64,000 nt of DNA from Anaerosphaera multitolerans (GCF_004006535.1 NZ_RLIH01000010.1:1-64000); one strand, 5' to 3'. Positions 18,055 through 27,669 are shown, counted from the stretch's first letter. The notes: generated by a model not told the origin, from the letters alone. A program made the numbers and translations.

Positions 18055-18939
18055 CTATAGGTTCTTAAGCCTCGGATCCAATGCATCTCTTAATGCATCT
18101 CCAAGCAAGTTGAAAGCCAACACAGTTAAGACCAGTGCAATTCCCGGAAAAATTGCATAACTTGGATTAACACGCAAATGCATTCTTGCCGTACTTATCA
18201 TCTGCCCCCAACTTGAATCTGGAGGTTGGACTCCTAAACCCAAAAAACTCAAACTAGCCTCGTACATAATGTCAGCTGGAATTTCCATAGTAACTATTAC
18301 TATAATCGTAGATAGGCAGTTGGGAATCATATGTCTGAGAATAATTTGATAATTAATTCCCCCACTTGCCTTAGCTGCTTCTACATATTCATTTTCTTTT
18401 AATTGAATAACTTGAGACCTTATTACTCGGGCAACACTTGTCCAACCGACAAATCCTATTGCAAAAAACACGTTGATTACTCCTGTTCCAAGAACAAACA
18501 TTATTACTATAGCAAATAGTATTTGTGGAAAAGATGCAAATATTTCAATAATACGTGAAATTATCGCATCAACTCTTCCCCCATAATATCCGGCCATTGC
18601 TCCCATTACTACACCTATAGTTACAGCAATTGCTTCTGCTACAACTCCTACAGCAAGAGAAACTCTCGTACCATAAATAATTCTGGATAAAATATCTCTT
18701 CCAAATTCATCTGTTCCTAGCAAATGTACACTTGAAGGCCCCTTCAATATGTTTTTTGTGTCTTGATAAGACTGATCAAAAGGAGCAATAATTGGAGCAA
18801 AGACAGCAACGATAATTAATAAGAAAATAAAAGCAATGCATAGTATTGCCAATTTATCCTTTTTTATTTTTTGGAAAGCATCATGGTAAAAACTGGTGAA
18901 TTTAACTGCATCCCTGTCTATATTGTTAATTTTTTCCAT
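18055..18939 (-). CDS. oppC: Peptide ABC transporter permease OppC/DppC
   Basis: A 294-residue inner-membrane permease with an N-terminal cytoplasmic stretch, a first span at about residues 30-52 (LAILCIAFIFLLIIVAVFAP) and five more. The OppC motif HLLGTDEFGRDILSR and the ATPase-coupling EAA loop EAAKASGGINYQIILRHMIP are present. It lies directly after oppB (stop and start adjacent) and forms the translocation pore with it. Confidence 0.93.
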   Translation of the reverse strand: MEKINNIDRDAVKFTSFYHDAFQKIKKDKLAILCIAFIFLLIIVAVFAPIIAPFDQSYQDTKNILKGPSSVHLLGTDEFGRDILSRIIYGTRVSLAVGVVAEAIAVTIGVVMGAMAGYYGGRVDAIISRIIEIFASFPQILFAIVIMFVLGTGVINVFFAIGFVGWTSVARVIRSQVIQLKENEYVEAAKASGGINYQIILRHMIPNCLSTIIVIVTMEIPADIMYEASLSFLGLGVQPPDSSWGQMISTARMHLRVNPSYAIFPGIALVLTVLAFNLLGDALRDALDPRLKNL

Positions 18940-19872
18940 TTATCTCTCTCCTCGGGTAACTCGAATTCTAGGATCTATAAATCCATACGCTAAATCTATT
19001 ATCAAATTTGCTATTACAAATACAAAAGCTATATATATAGTACAACCTTGAATTACAGGTATGTCCCTCTTCATAATTCCCTCTACTAATAATGTTCCTA
19101 TCCCGTTAATTGCAAAAACAGTTTCCACCAAAACCGAACCACCTAAAATATTTTTAATAAGTGTTCCCAGATAAGTTAAAATAGGAATCGAGGCATTTTT
19201 AAGACCGTGAAGAAGAACTATTTTTCTCTCACTTACCCCTTTAGCTCTAGCCGTTCTAATATAATCCTGATTTAATGCATCAAGCATATTTGTTCTGGTA
19301 AGCCTTGCAATTGAGGCACCATATATCATTCCAAGAGAAATAGTAGGAAGTACATATGAATTTATTGAATTAAGTCCTGATATAGGTAGCACTCTTAACC
19401 AAAGACCAAAAATCAGCTGCAATATAATTGCAAGGAAAAATGATGGCATTGCCATTCCAAGTGTTGAAATAAACATAATAATTCTGTCCAATGCCCGTCC
19501 CCTAAATACTGCCGACAATATTCCCATAAAGAGACCAAAGACTATTGAAAACACTAATACTGAAAGTGCTAATGTTCCTGTTACTTTGAAACCACGAGCA
19601 AGAAGCGTACTTATTGGAAGTTTTTGAAAGTAGGAATTTCCAAAATCACCAGTAGCGGCATTCTTTACAAATGTTATATATTGCTTCGGAAGAGGTTCAT
19701 TCAACCCCATCTGCTCTCTTATTCTATCAATAGTCTCCGCATCTGCTTTTTTTTCCATCATCACTGCTACAGGATCTCCGGGAGCTACATTTACCATAAT
19801 AAAAGTAAGTAAAGTTACTCCTAATAAAACTATAACTGTCTGTAAAATTCTATTGGTCAGATATCTGCCCAA
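18940..19872 (-). CDS. oppB: Peptide ABC transporter permease OppB/DppB
   Basis: A 310-residue permease with six spans, an N-terminal span TVIVLLGVTLLTFIMVN, the conserved PGDP motif and the EAA loop RTARAKGVSERKIVLLHGLK. Translation starts at a TTG (19872) 7 nt after GAGGTG. A long stem-loop separates it from the binding-protein gene, so its expression is probably lower than that of oppA. Confidence 0.92.
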   Translation of the reverse strand: MGRYLTNRILQTVIVLLGVTLLTFIMVNVAPGDPVAVMMEKKADAETIDRIREQMGLNEPLPKQYITFVKNAATGDFGNSYFQKLPISTLLARGFKVTGTLALSVLVFSIVFGLFMGILSAVFRGRALDRIIMFISTLGMAMPSFFLAIILQLIFGLWLRVLPISGLNSINSYVLPTISLGMIYGASIARLTRTNMLDALNQDYIRTARAKGVSERKIVLLHGLKNASIPILTYLGTLIKNILGGSVLVETVFAINGIGTLLVEGIMKRDIPVIQGCTIYIAFVFVIANLIIDLAYGFIDPRIRVTRGER

Positions 19873-19909
19873 AATTCTTCACCTCAACCTTCGCTTTTAA
19901 TTTTATCAA

Positions 19910-19947
19910 GACAATATCTTCAAAGATTTCACTTTGAAGATATTGTC
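19910..19947 (-). promoter_or_regulatory. Intercistronic stem-loop between oppA and oppB
   Basis: A perfect 16-bp stem (GACAATATCTTCAAAG and its complement) with a 6-base loop follows the oppA stop codon on the transcript. There is no run of T after it, so it is not a classic terminator. Such hairpins stabilise the upstream mRNA and allow the binding protein to be made in excess over the membrane subunits. Confidence 0.75.
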
Positions 19948-19958
19948 CAACCTGATAT

Positions 19959-21545
19959 TTATTCTGCTTTCTCAGTTTTAGCAAATCTAACCATGGAGTC
20001 ACTATACTCAACACCGGTTACCTTTGGTGATTGTAAATAATAAAATACCGGATTATAAAGAGGAACCATTGCAGCTTTATCCTCTACTAATAATTTTTCA
20101 AGTTCAACATAAACGGCCTCTCTTTCATCCTCAGGAAGAGACCTTCCAAGTTTCATAAGATTATCTGTCTCAGGATCATTCCAATTTGATGAGAATAATT
20201 GAGATCCGGCTGAATTATAGAATGTATAGGTGAAATTGTCAGGATCCGGTATGTCTTTATACCAAGTTAAAATAGGACATTGTACCTCTCCTGCTTTACG
20301 CATATCTACATAAGTTGCCTGATCCACCAAATTTATTTTTAAATCAATATTTGAAGCTTTCATCTGCTCTTGCAAAACTACTGCAATATCAGCCGCTTCA
20401 TCTCCCTCAACAACGTAACTTTCCAGTTTAATTCCCTCTGCATATCCTGCTGCCGCAAGTAATTCTTTTGCCTTTTCAGGATCATATTTATTTGCCTCTC
20501 TATCCGGATGACCCATTATATTAGGAGGTATAATACTGTTTGCAGGAGTTCCGTTACCCTGTAAAAAATCCTGTACCAAACTTTCTTTATCTATTGTGTA
20601 GGTTAATGCCTGACGAACTTTTACATCATTTAACGGCTCCATATTTACGTTTAAATTCAAAGCAATAATAGCCATCAAATCAACTTTTACTAATTGATCC
20701 TTAAATTCATTAGTTTTATATGGTTCAACCATTTTTGTTTCTACTTTTACAAGATCAAGATTTCCAGCTTCATACTCCATTATGCTCGTATTAGGATCCA
20801 TATTGTAAACATAAAGTTCATCTATCTCCACTGGAGTTCCGTGATAGTTTTCATTTTTCTTACATCTGGTATAATCTTTTCCAACAAACTCTACTAATTC
20901 ATAAGGTCCTGTTCCAACAAAAGTATCTATTCCCCATTTATCTCCCGCTGCTTCACAGGCTTCTTTCGGATAAATCATCATCTGTTCACAGGAAAGTACA
21001 CTTAAAAAAGGTGCATAAGGTGTTGAAAGTTCAATTTCAAAATTATAGTCATCAATTACTTTAAATCCGGCAAGTGATTCCGCTTTCCCTTCTAACATCT
21101 CAGGCCCACCAAGTATCATATCGCATAACCAAGTATTTAGATTTTGTGTTGCCGGATCAAATATACGATTGAATGTATATTCTACATCATAACTTGTAAG
21201 TTCAGTTCCGTCATGAAACTTAACTCCTTCTTTTAATTTACATGAATATGTAACTCCATCTTCAGTCGTCGGCAAAGTTTCTAATAGTAATGGTTGAAGT
21301 TCACGATTTGAGTCATATTCCAACAACGGTTCACAAATATTCTGGGCAGGCAATATAACATCTGTTGTAGTATATTTATGCACGTCTAAAGAATCCATAT
21401 CGGGAAATTGACTTGCAAATTTAACTACTTTCCCTACATCACCCTGTCCTTCTCCTTCATCAGATTTGTTAGTTACTCCACATGCTGTAAGTAAAATAAT
21501 CATTCCCAATAATAAGGATATGTGTTTCAACTTATTTTTTTTCAA
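19959..21545 (-). CDS. oppA: Peptide-binding lipoprotein, OppA/DppA family
   Basis: The solute-binding protein has a lipoprotein signal ending LLTAC (Cys22 from the chosen start) and the SBP family 5 layout: LLPTTEDGVTYSCKLKEGVKFHDGTELTSYDVEYTF-like region early (here split; motif KLKEGVKFHDG), GTGPYELVEF mid-protein, and LAAAGYAEG towards the end. The TTG at 21545 follows GGAG with 8-nt spacing and gives MKKNKLKHIS; an ATG 11 codons upstream has a poorer context. It captures peptides outside and delivers them to OppBC. It is the first gene of the seven-gene operon. Linkage to the epimerase suggests murein peptides as ligands. Confidence 0.92.
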   Translation of the reverse strand: MKKNKLKHISLLLGMIILLTACGVTNKSDEGEGQGDVGKVVKFASQFPDMDSLDVHKYTTTDVILPAQNICEPLLEYDSNRELQPLLLETLPTTEDGVTYSCKLKEGVKFHDGTELTSYDVEYTFNRIFDPATQNLNTWLCDMILGGPEMLEGKAESLAGFKVIDDYNFEIELSTPYAPFLSVLSCEQMMIYPKEACEAAGDKWGIDTFVGTGPYELVEFVGKDYTRCKKNENYHGTPVEIDELYVYNMDPNTSIMEYEAGNLDLVKVETKMVEPYKTNEFKDQLVKVDLMAIIALNLNVNMEPLNDVKVRQALTYTIDKESLVQDFLQGNGTPANSIIPPNIMGHPDREANKYDPEKAKELLAAAGYAEGIKLESYVVEGDEAADIAVVLQEQMKASNIDLKINLVDQATYVDMRKAGEVQCPILTWYKDIPDPDNFTYTFYNSAGSQLFSSNWNDPETDNLMKLGRSLPEDEREAVYVELEKLLVEDKAAMVPLYNPVFYYLQSPKVTGVEYSDSMVRFAKTEKAE

Positions 21546-21599
21546 ATGCTCATCTCCTTTGTTAAGTTTCTTTATCACTTTAAATTGATATTAGAAAAT

Positions 21600-21628
21600 A
21601 TAATATATTTTTAAATTAGTTTTGTCAA
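21600..21628 (-). promoter_or_regulatory. Sigma-A-type promoter of the opp operon
   Basis: On the minus strand, TTGACA (21623-21628) and TATTAT (21600-21605) are separated by 17 bases, about 55 nt before the oppA start. This is the clearest promoter in the window. Confidence 0.75.
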
Positions 21629-22188
21629 CGAAAGTTTAGTTTTTATAAAAGACTATTTTTAATATATATAAATAATTGTTATAGTTTTTTCCTATATTTA
21701 CTATATTAATTTACTATATATTTGTTCTATTAATAAAGTCATGCTATATTATTGCCTCTATGCTAAATGAATTAATACTAATGCTGCTAAAATTTATTTA
21801 ATTAAAAACAGAAACTATAAAATTGATTAGTTAAAACCAAGTAATTTTAAGATATATTAATTTTTATGACAAATGTCTATACTTATTTTTTATTTAAAAG
21901 CCGTTTATATATACTACAACACAAAATTTTTACTGTGAAATCAGTAGAGAATTTAAAAATCTTTGATCGTAGTCTCAAAATATAAACACTGTAAAGAAAC
22001 TTAAACTAATCATTGCAAAAAGCTAGGCATTAAGTCTTAGAGCCCATAACCAAAGATAACAAACATAAAATTTTTAAAATGAAATTATCAAGTTAAGTCC
22101 ATAAATAGTTATTCTTTTCATCAGGTCTTCAAATATATTTTAACTATACTTGATCTCCTTTTATTTACTTTACTATACATCAATAAAA
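21629..22188. other. Non-coding spacer
   Basis: About 560 AT-rich bases between the opp promoter and the hairpin after the Mga-like gene. Short stretches around 21960-22060 are less AT-rich and could be decayed coding DNA, but I could not assign a family. Confidence 0.4.
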
Positions 22189-22230
22189 AACTGTGTAGGT
22201 GAAATCGTACACTTCCTCACTTACACAGTT
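22189..22230 (-). terminator. Terminator hairpin of the Mga-type regulator gene
   Basis: The 14-bp arms AACTGTGTAAGTGA and TCACCTACACAGTT (one G·U/mismatch) are followed by TTTTATT on the minus strand. The loop sequence TGAAATCGTACACTT on the plus strand is nearly the same as in the hairpin at 27670-27715. Confidence 0.8.
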
Positions 22231-22305
22231 ATTTTTATTACAAATTAAAAATTTCTGAAATAAATAACGCAACCTAATTTAAATGATTTTCTCATAAATC
22301 TCCTC

Positions 22306-23778
22306 TTAATAAACCTGTCTATTCATTATTTTCTTTTGATAAATTCTTTCCTCTGCTAAAAGTATATTTTTAAAATCATCACTTGTAGGATATTCATTAA
22401 TGCAAACCACCTCTTCACAGCAAGACACTTTAAATTTTGGTATATTTGTAATTAAAACATCTATATTTTTCAATGAATTTTCTAAATCAATTGCCTCAGT
22501 TATAGTTGAATTTAGTATTTCAATTTTCAACCTTGAATATCCTCGTATTAAGTCTGAAACCATTTCAGCGTGCTCTACATCCGTATCAAGAAAAATGCCC
22601 ATTTGTACTTTGGGAGCTTTGTCTTTTATTTTTCCCAATAAGCTTGGCCAATGTGTAACCAATAGATATAAAATCGCATATATACTCTCTACATTTTTTA
22701 ATTCAGAAAAAACCTCTTCAATTTTTTGAAAAATTATCGTTGCAATGGATTTATTATTTTTTAAAAAACCTTCTGTAAATATCTTATTTTTATCATATAA
22801 GGCATATACCGGTGTATCAGAAAATTGGATTATATTAAACAAATCAATATGTAATTCTTTAGTATCTTCAGTAGAAATCTTTAGTGCTTTTGCTACTACA
22901 TTAAAAAGAGTTTCAATACGAAAGTCCAATCCCCTGTGATATTCAGAATGCTTCTTAAGTTTTTTTATATCAGCTATACTTCGTACAAATTCAGGTCTCA
23001 AAAAAAGATGAAAAAGTTCTACTAAAAGGTCTCCGCTTAATTCAATTTCCCAAACCCTTTTAAATTTTTCACAAAACTCCTTGTCTCTTAAAACTTCAAA
23101 ATTTAAATTTTTTCCGCTATTTTCATACCCAGCTAAATGATACCCACTTAAAATTCTCATAAGCCTAACATATGTCCAAATCCAAATTCTTGTTCTGTCC
23201 GGATAGTTTAGAGCAAAACCACCGGATTTTGCCATCTTTTGACATAGTTCAATAAGTATTTCATATTTTCCAACTTCTGTAATATTTTCAATATCATCGT
23301 ACAATTCCGAGAATAAGGCAATATATAATTTGGAAATATTTGATTCGTTCCCTTCAATTCTAAACGGTCCACTGTTTATATAAATTTCCGACCTACTCAA
23401 TTTTTCATTCAATGTACTAACCATTCTACGAAAAGTCGATATACTTATAAATAACTCCTCTGCTATATCTTCCTGACTTTTGTTTTTATTAAAAAATAAA
23501 TATATCAACAGTTGAAATTCTCTGCTTTGTTCCAATATCAATCGATATATTTCTCGAATGGAAGAATCCTTAGGTATTATTAGAGCAACACCATTTGGAC
23601 CTGTTTCAACCTCAATGGATTCTAAATAAGAATTCATTTGAATAATATCTGATGATAGTGTACGTACTGGATATCCACTAATTTCACTTACCTGATTTAA
23701 TGTAATTCTACTTTCCTTAATCAATAATTCTAAAAATTCCAATTGTCTTTGATCGCGTTTTGAAAGTAATAATCGCAT
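22306..23778 (-). CDS. Mga/PRD-type transcriptional regulator
   Basis: This 490-residue protein has two N-terminal HTH domains: one around RITLNQVSEISGYPVRTLSS, and an Mga-type HTH around SQEDIAEELFISISTFRRMV. A long helical regulatory middle follows, and a C-terminal region (LGKIKDKAPKVQMGIFLDTD) resembles the EIIB-like part of Mga/AtxA-type regulators. The ATG at 23778 follows GGGAGGT at 6 nt. It is divergent from the peptidase operon at 23961 and shares its promoter region, so it most likely controls that operon. The signal it senses is not visible; no clear PTS phosphorylation site stands out. Confidence 0.78.
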   Translation of the reverse strand: MRLLLSKRDQRQLEFLELLIKESRITLNQVSEISGYPVRTLSSDIIQMNSYLESIEVETGPNGVALIIPKDSSIREIYRLILEQSREFQLLIYLFFNKNKSQEDIAEELFISISTFRRMVSTLNEKLSRSEIYINSGPFRIEGNESNISKLYIALFSELYDDIENITEVGKYEILIELCQKMAKSGGFALNYPDRTRIWIWTYVRLMRILSGYHLAGYENSGKNLNFEVLRDKEFCEKFKRVWEIELSGDLLVELFHLFLRPEFVRSIADIKKLKKHSEYHRGLDFRIETLFNVVAKALKISTEDTKELHIDLFNIIQFSDTPVYALYDKNKIFTEGFLKNNKSIATIIFQKIEEVFSELKNVESIYAILYLLVTHWPSLLGKIKDKAPKVQMGIFLDTDVEHAEMVSDLIRGYSRLKIEILNSTITEAIDLENSLKNIDVLITNIPKFKVSCCEEVVCINEYPTSDDFKNILLAEERIYQKKIMNRQVY

Positions 23779-23878
23779 TCTAATACCTCCCTTCACCTCT
23801 TATAATCTTACCTTCATTATACTGCTTTTTTGTATTTTTTATGTACTTTTTTATTGTTTCCTAACACTTTCATTTTTT

Positions 23879-23932
23879 GCATATCTATATGCTATTTGTG
23901 AACTTGTTCATTGTTTTTTAAGGCCTCATAAT
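23879..23932 (+). promoter_or_regulatory. Promoter and candidate operators of the peptidase operon
   Basis: Two palindromes lie between the divergent genes: GCATATCTATATGC (23879-23892) and TGAACTTGTTCA (23899-23910). The second overlaps a possible -35 TTGTTC (23904-23909), which is 17 nt from CATAAT (23927-23932). Their position suits binding by the divergent Mga-type regulator. This is inferred from symmetry and spacing. Confidence 0.5.
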
Positions 23933-23960
23933 ATACTTATAAAATCTAAGGAGGAAAAAG

Positions 23961-25073
23961 ATGAACAAAAATCGTTTAGTAAACACTTTTATGAATCTTG
24001 TTAGAATTGATTCAGAATCTAAAAATGAAGGAAAATTTCATGAATATTTAAAAAACAGATGCAAGGAGATTGGGCTTCAAACTTATGAAGATAATACAAA
24101 AAAAGAAACCGGTCTTGGAGCTGGAAACTTACTTTGTACGTTAGAAGCAAATTCCGACTTACCGCCATTAATGTTTTGTTGCCACACTGATACTGTTCAA
24201 CCGGGAATAGGAATCAAACCATTCATAGATAATGAAATTATTTATTCAGAGGGTAACACTATTCTAGCAGCTGATGATAAAGCAGGAATCGCAGCAATAT
24301 TAGAGATGATCACTGTATTGCAGGAAACAAATATCAACCATGGTAAAATAGAACTTTTATTTACACCAGGAGAAGAAATAGGACTTTTGGGAATTTCTGC
24401 ATTTGATATGACAAAATTAGAATCAAAATATGGCTATGTATTAGATAGTGCAGGTCCAGTTGGAGGAATCCTAATGGCAAGCCCCAATTTATATTTTATT
24501 GAAGCCACTTTCCATGGAAAAGCAGCTCATGCCGGAGTCGAACCAGAACTAGGAGCTTCTGCAATTCAAATGGCAGCAAAATCCATTAGTAAAATGAAAT
24601 TGGGTCGAGTCGATCAGTTAACGACATCAAATATTGGAACAATCAAAGGAGGAATTGCAACAAATGTAGTCCCTGAAACTGCTCATTTAACAGCTGAGAT
24701 ACGCTCTATTTCCGAAGATCAATGTTATGCTTTACTCAGTGAAATGAAACAAATTATGTATTCCGCCGCTAGAGAATTTAATGGTTCTGTGGAAATTAAC
24801 ACAAAAAAATTATCTACAGGATACCAATTGAAAGATTCTTCTTATGTCGTCAACTTAGCTGGTGACGCTTTTAATCAATTAAATATTCCCATTGATCAAC
24901 AAATAAGCGGTGGTGCAAGTGATGCAAATGTTCTAAATGCCAATGGAATTGAAACAGTAAACTTAGCAATAGGATATGAAAAAATTCATACTACAGAAGA
25001 ATTTATTCCCATTGCAGAATTGGAAAAAATTACGAATGTTGCAATTTATTTAGCTACAAACCATTATGCATAA
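23961..25073 (+). CDS. M20-family metallopeptidase, PepT-like
   Basis: A 370-residue cytoplasmic di-zinc peptidase. Metal-site motifs are FCCHTDTVQPG, ILAADDKAGIAA (bridging Asp), LFTPGEEIGLLG (catalytic Glu and metal Glu), YVLDSAG and a late IHTTEEFIPI (His ligand). The dimerisation domain is inserted at about residues 180-290 (FHGKAAHAGVEPELGASAI). The length and motif spelling match the PepT2-like branch of tripeptidase T. GGAGG precedes the ATG. It is the first gene of a four-gene operon, so the neighbouring membrane proteins may supply or export its substrate or product. Confidence 0.9.
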   Translation: MNKNRLVNTFMNLVRIDSESKNEGKFHEYLKNRCKEIGLQTYEDNTKKETGLGAGNLLCTLEANSDLPPLMFCCHTDTVQPGIGIKPFIDNEIIYSEGNTILAADDKAGIAAILEMITVLQETNINHGKIELLFTPGEEIGLLGISAFDMTKLESKYGYVLDSAGPVGGILMASPNLYFIEATFHGKAAHAGVEPELGASAIQMAAKSISKMKLGRVDQLTTSNIGTIKGGIATNVVPETAHLTAEIRSISEDQCYALLSEMKQIMYSAAREFNGSVEINTKKLSTGYQLKDSSYVVNLAGDAFNQLNIPIDQQISGGASDANVLNANGIETVNLAIGYEKIHTTEEFIPIAELEKITNVAIYLATNHYA

Positions 25074-25095
25074 AAAAATTAAAGAAAGGATTTTT

Positions 25096-25695
25096 ATGGA
25101 AAATATATTTACAAAAAAACTCACAAAAATTTTTATAGCAATTATTATAATGGCTATTTCCATCAATGTATTTCTCTCCCCCCATGACATTGCTGCCGGC
25201 GGTATTAGCGGTTTAGGCATACTATTAGAAAGAGCTTTTGACATAAACCGTTCCTTAGTTGTCATGATCGTAAACGTCGGAATGCTTGGATTAGCCTATT
25301 TGTTCTTAGGAAATAACTTTTTTATTAAATCCATTATTGGAAGTTTATTCTTACCCATTGCACTGTTTTTGGTTCCTGAGATTATGGTTATTCAAAATCG
25401 TTTATTGTCTGTTTTATTAGGAAGTGTTATTTTTGCCCTGGCAGTTACTATTTTATATCAAAATGAGTCTTCCAGTGGAGGTACCACAATTCCACCACTA
25501 ATATTTGAAAAATATTTTAACCTGAATACTTCCATAGGTCTTCTTATGACCGATTTATTCATAGTATTCTTTAATATTTTCATCTTTGGTGTTGATTCAT
25601 TTTTCTTTGCTATACTATCTCTTATAATCACATCCTTTGCAATGAAATATATTGATAAAAAACAAATAAACCTAAATACACTATTAATTAAATGA
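25096..25695 (+). CDS. YitT-family (DUF161) membrane protein
   Basis: Five to six spans contain the family signature (PHDIAAGGISGLGILLE and ESSSGGTTIPPLIFEKYF). The ATG at 25096 has GAAAGGA before it; an upstream in-frame ATG at 25066 overlaps the peptidase gene end and is less likely. At about 199 residues it lacks the C-terminal cytosolic DUF2179 domain of full-length YitT proteins (~280 residues), so it is a short version. YitT-like proteins are membrane proteins of mostly unknown transport role. Confidence 0.82.
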   Translation: MENIFTKKLTKIFIAIIIMAISINVFLSPHDIAAGGISGLGILLERAFDINRSLVVMIVNVGMLGLAYLFLGNNFFIKSIIGSLFLPIALFLVPEIMVIQNRLLSVLLGSVIFALAVTILYQNESSSGGTTIPPLIFEKYFNLNTSIGLLMTDLFIVFFNIFIFGVDSFFFAILSLIITSFAMKYIDKKQINLNTLLIK

Positions 25696-25725
25696 AAATT
25701 TACAAATTGAAAGGAGTAAATAAAA

Positions 25726-26913
25726 ATGAACCCAGTATTAGCTTTTACAATTATTATGTTAGTTTGGACAATTAGTGATTTTGTATCAAAAAAGAGTAAT
25801 TCTCTATTATCATCATTACTCGTTGCCTCTGTTATCTTTATCATAGGTTTCAAAACAAATCTATTTCCGGAAGATTTATTAAGTTCTTCTTCTCTATTAA
25901 CTTTTGGTACGACTGTTGTCGGTTTTATAATCGTACACATTGGCACAATGATAAGTTTTAAGGAAATGAAAAGTCAATGGAGAACATTTTTAATAGGTTT
26001 TGTATCTATTTTAGGAATGGTAACTGCACTTTTTACCTTTAGTTTCTTATTTGACGGTCTTGAGTATGTAGTAGCTGCTATTGCCGCATTGAGCGGCGGA
26101 ACAATTTCAGTCGTTATGATTCAAGATGCTGCTCTTGCTTCAGGATTAATAAGTGTAGCTGCGCTTCCCGTATTAATCGCCGCTTTTCAAGGTCTTATCG
26201 GTTTCCCTCTAAGCTCTATTTTACTTCGAAAAGAAGCAGTTAATATTAAAGCAAAATTAAAAGCAGGAGATATATCAATTAAAACCTATTTGGAAATGTC
26301 AAAAGAAAATTCAAAAAATATTACTAAAAAGTCAAAATTTAAATTACCTAAAATGTTTCAGACAACACCAGGTACCTTATGTGCCGTAGGTATTGTAGTA
26401 TTGATAGCAACCTATCTTAGCAGCCTTACAAACGGAGTAATTAATACGTTTATCATTGCATTAATCTTAGGAACAGGATTAAGAAGTATCGGTGTATTTA
26501 AACCTAATATCTTAGGAGGTATTGATGCTTTTGGAATCATGATGCTTGCCATAATGCTGATTATATTCGGTCCACTATCTACCCTTGCAATTGATGACTT
26601 GTTGGGACTTATTTTCCCATTAATGATATCTTTTGTTATTGGAATCACCGGATGTATCCTGTTTGCATCAATCACAGGTAAATTTATGGGGTATAGCCTT
26701 CCCATGTCAATTTCTATAGGTTTAACCTCTCTTTACGGTTTCCCCGGAACTATGGTATTAAGTCAAGAAGCCGCAAGAAGCGCAGGCGATTCAGACCTAG
26801 AAGTTAAAGCCATTGAAGGAGAAATTTTACCTAAAATGATTGTTGCTGGATTTTCAACAGTAACCATAACTTCTGTGTTCATTACAAGTATATTGGTGAA
26901 TTTTATCTATTAA
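25726..26913 (+). CDS. Putative secondary transporter, GltS-like
   Basis: A 395-residue polytopic membrane protein with about ten spans in two halves joined by a hydrophilic loop (residues ~165-205). Glycine-rich segments IAALSGGTISVVMIQDAA and TSLYGFPGTMVLSQEAARSA occur at equivalent places in each half, as in inverted-repeat Na+-coupled transporters such as GltS. I do not recognise the exact family. It has a clean AAAGGAG site and lies in the peptidase operon, so amino acid or peptide transport is likely but unproven. Confidence 0.6.
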   Translation: MNPVLAFTIIMLVWTISDFVSKKSNSLLSSLLVASVIFIIGFKTNLFPEDLLSSSSLLTFGTTVVGFIIVHIGTMISFKEMKSQWRTFLIGFVSILGMVTALFTFSFLFDGLEYVVAAIAALSGGTISVVMIQDAALASGLISVAALPVLIAAFQGLIGFPLSSILLRKEAVNIKAKLKAGDISIKTYLEMSKENSKNITKKSKFKLPKMFQTTPGTLCAVGIVVLIATYLSSLTNGVINTFIIALILGTGLRSIGVFKPNILGGIDAFGIMMLAIMLIIFGPLSTLAIDDLLGLIFPLMISFVIGITGCILFASITGKFMGYSLPMSISIGLTSLYGFPGTMVLSQEAARSAGDSDLEVKAIEGEILPKMIVAGFSTVTITSVFITSILVNFIY

Positions 26914-26930
26914 TTTAAAAAGGAGAAATA

Positions 26931-27575
26931 ATGAATAAATCTAAAATTATTATAATAACTTTATTTTGTATCACATTAGGTCTTACAACCTTTAAACTAA
27001 TCAGTCCAAGAAAAGCTGATCAAGATATATCCGTAGCAAAAACTGCAACACTTTTAACAAATTCAGATGGATATTTTATATACAGAGGTATAATTACCGA
27101 AAAAGATGAAAATTTCATCACAGTAGAACAAGTAAATGGCTTTAACTACGGTATTCCGAAAATAACCTTTCTTATTAATAAAGAAACGGCATTTAGTGTT
27201 AATGCAGTAGAATTAGAACTTGGACATTTTATAGAGGTTCAATATAAAAATAATCCTTATGTATCTAAACCTAATGAAATAACTGCAAGCGAGATTATTT
27301 TAATCAGTACCTTTGGAGAAGATATTCTAAAAAACGGAAATATCATTTCTTCAACACCAATTGATGCAGACAACTTTCGTGTAGAAATTGAAACAATCGT
27401 TGATGGGCAGTCTAGCTCCACCACTATTATATTATTGGTTCCTGTAGAGTCCATGGAAATACTATCTCCTGAAGATTTGACTGAAGGCTTACTCATCTCT
27501 GCAATTACAAAGGGAGTTGCAACAGCAAGTATTCCTCCTCAATATCCGGTTCTATATTTACTACCTATTGAATAA
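26931..27575 (+). CDS. Secreted or membrane-anchored protein of unknown function
   Basis: A 214-residue protein with one N-terminal hydrophobic segment (IIIITLFCITLGLTTFKLI), not a lipobox, so it is a signal anchor or signal peptide. The rest is beta-rich with two similar halves (GIITEKDENFITVEQVNG; GNIISSTPIDADNFRVEIET), resembling small OB-like secreted domains, and ends with proline-rich YPVLYLLPIE. It is the last gene of the peptidase operon, 17 nt after the transporter gene. No family was recognised. Confidence 0.7.
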   Translation: MNKSKIIIITLFCITLGLTTFKLISPRKADQDISVAKTATLLTNSDGYFIYRGIITEKDENFITVEQVNGFNYGIPKITFLINKETAFSVNAVELELGHFIEVQYKNNPYVSKPNEITASEIILISTFGEDILKNGNIISSTPIDADNFRVEIETIVDGQSSSTTIILLVPVESMEILSPEDLTEGLLISAITKGVATASIPPQYPVLYLLPIE

Positions 27576-27669
27576 CTGAAATTCAAAGGACGTAACTTAT
27601 AAAGTTGTCAAAAAAAATATAAAACATTCATAATTATAAATGTTTTATAATACAAAGAAAACTTAAAGT

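Noticed and set aside
25458-25946. 162-codon minus-strand frame across the YitT and transporter genes
   Set aside because: It spans the junction of two well-supported plus-strand genes and has no family features.
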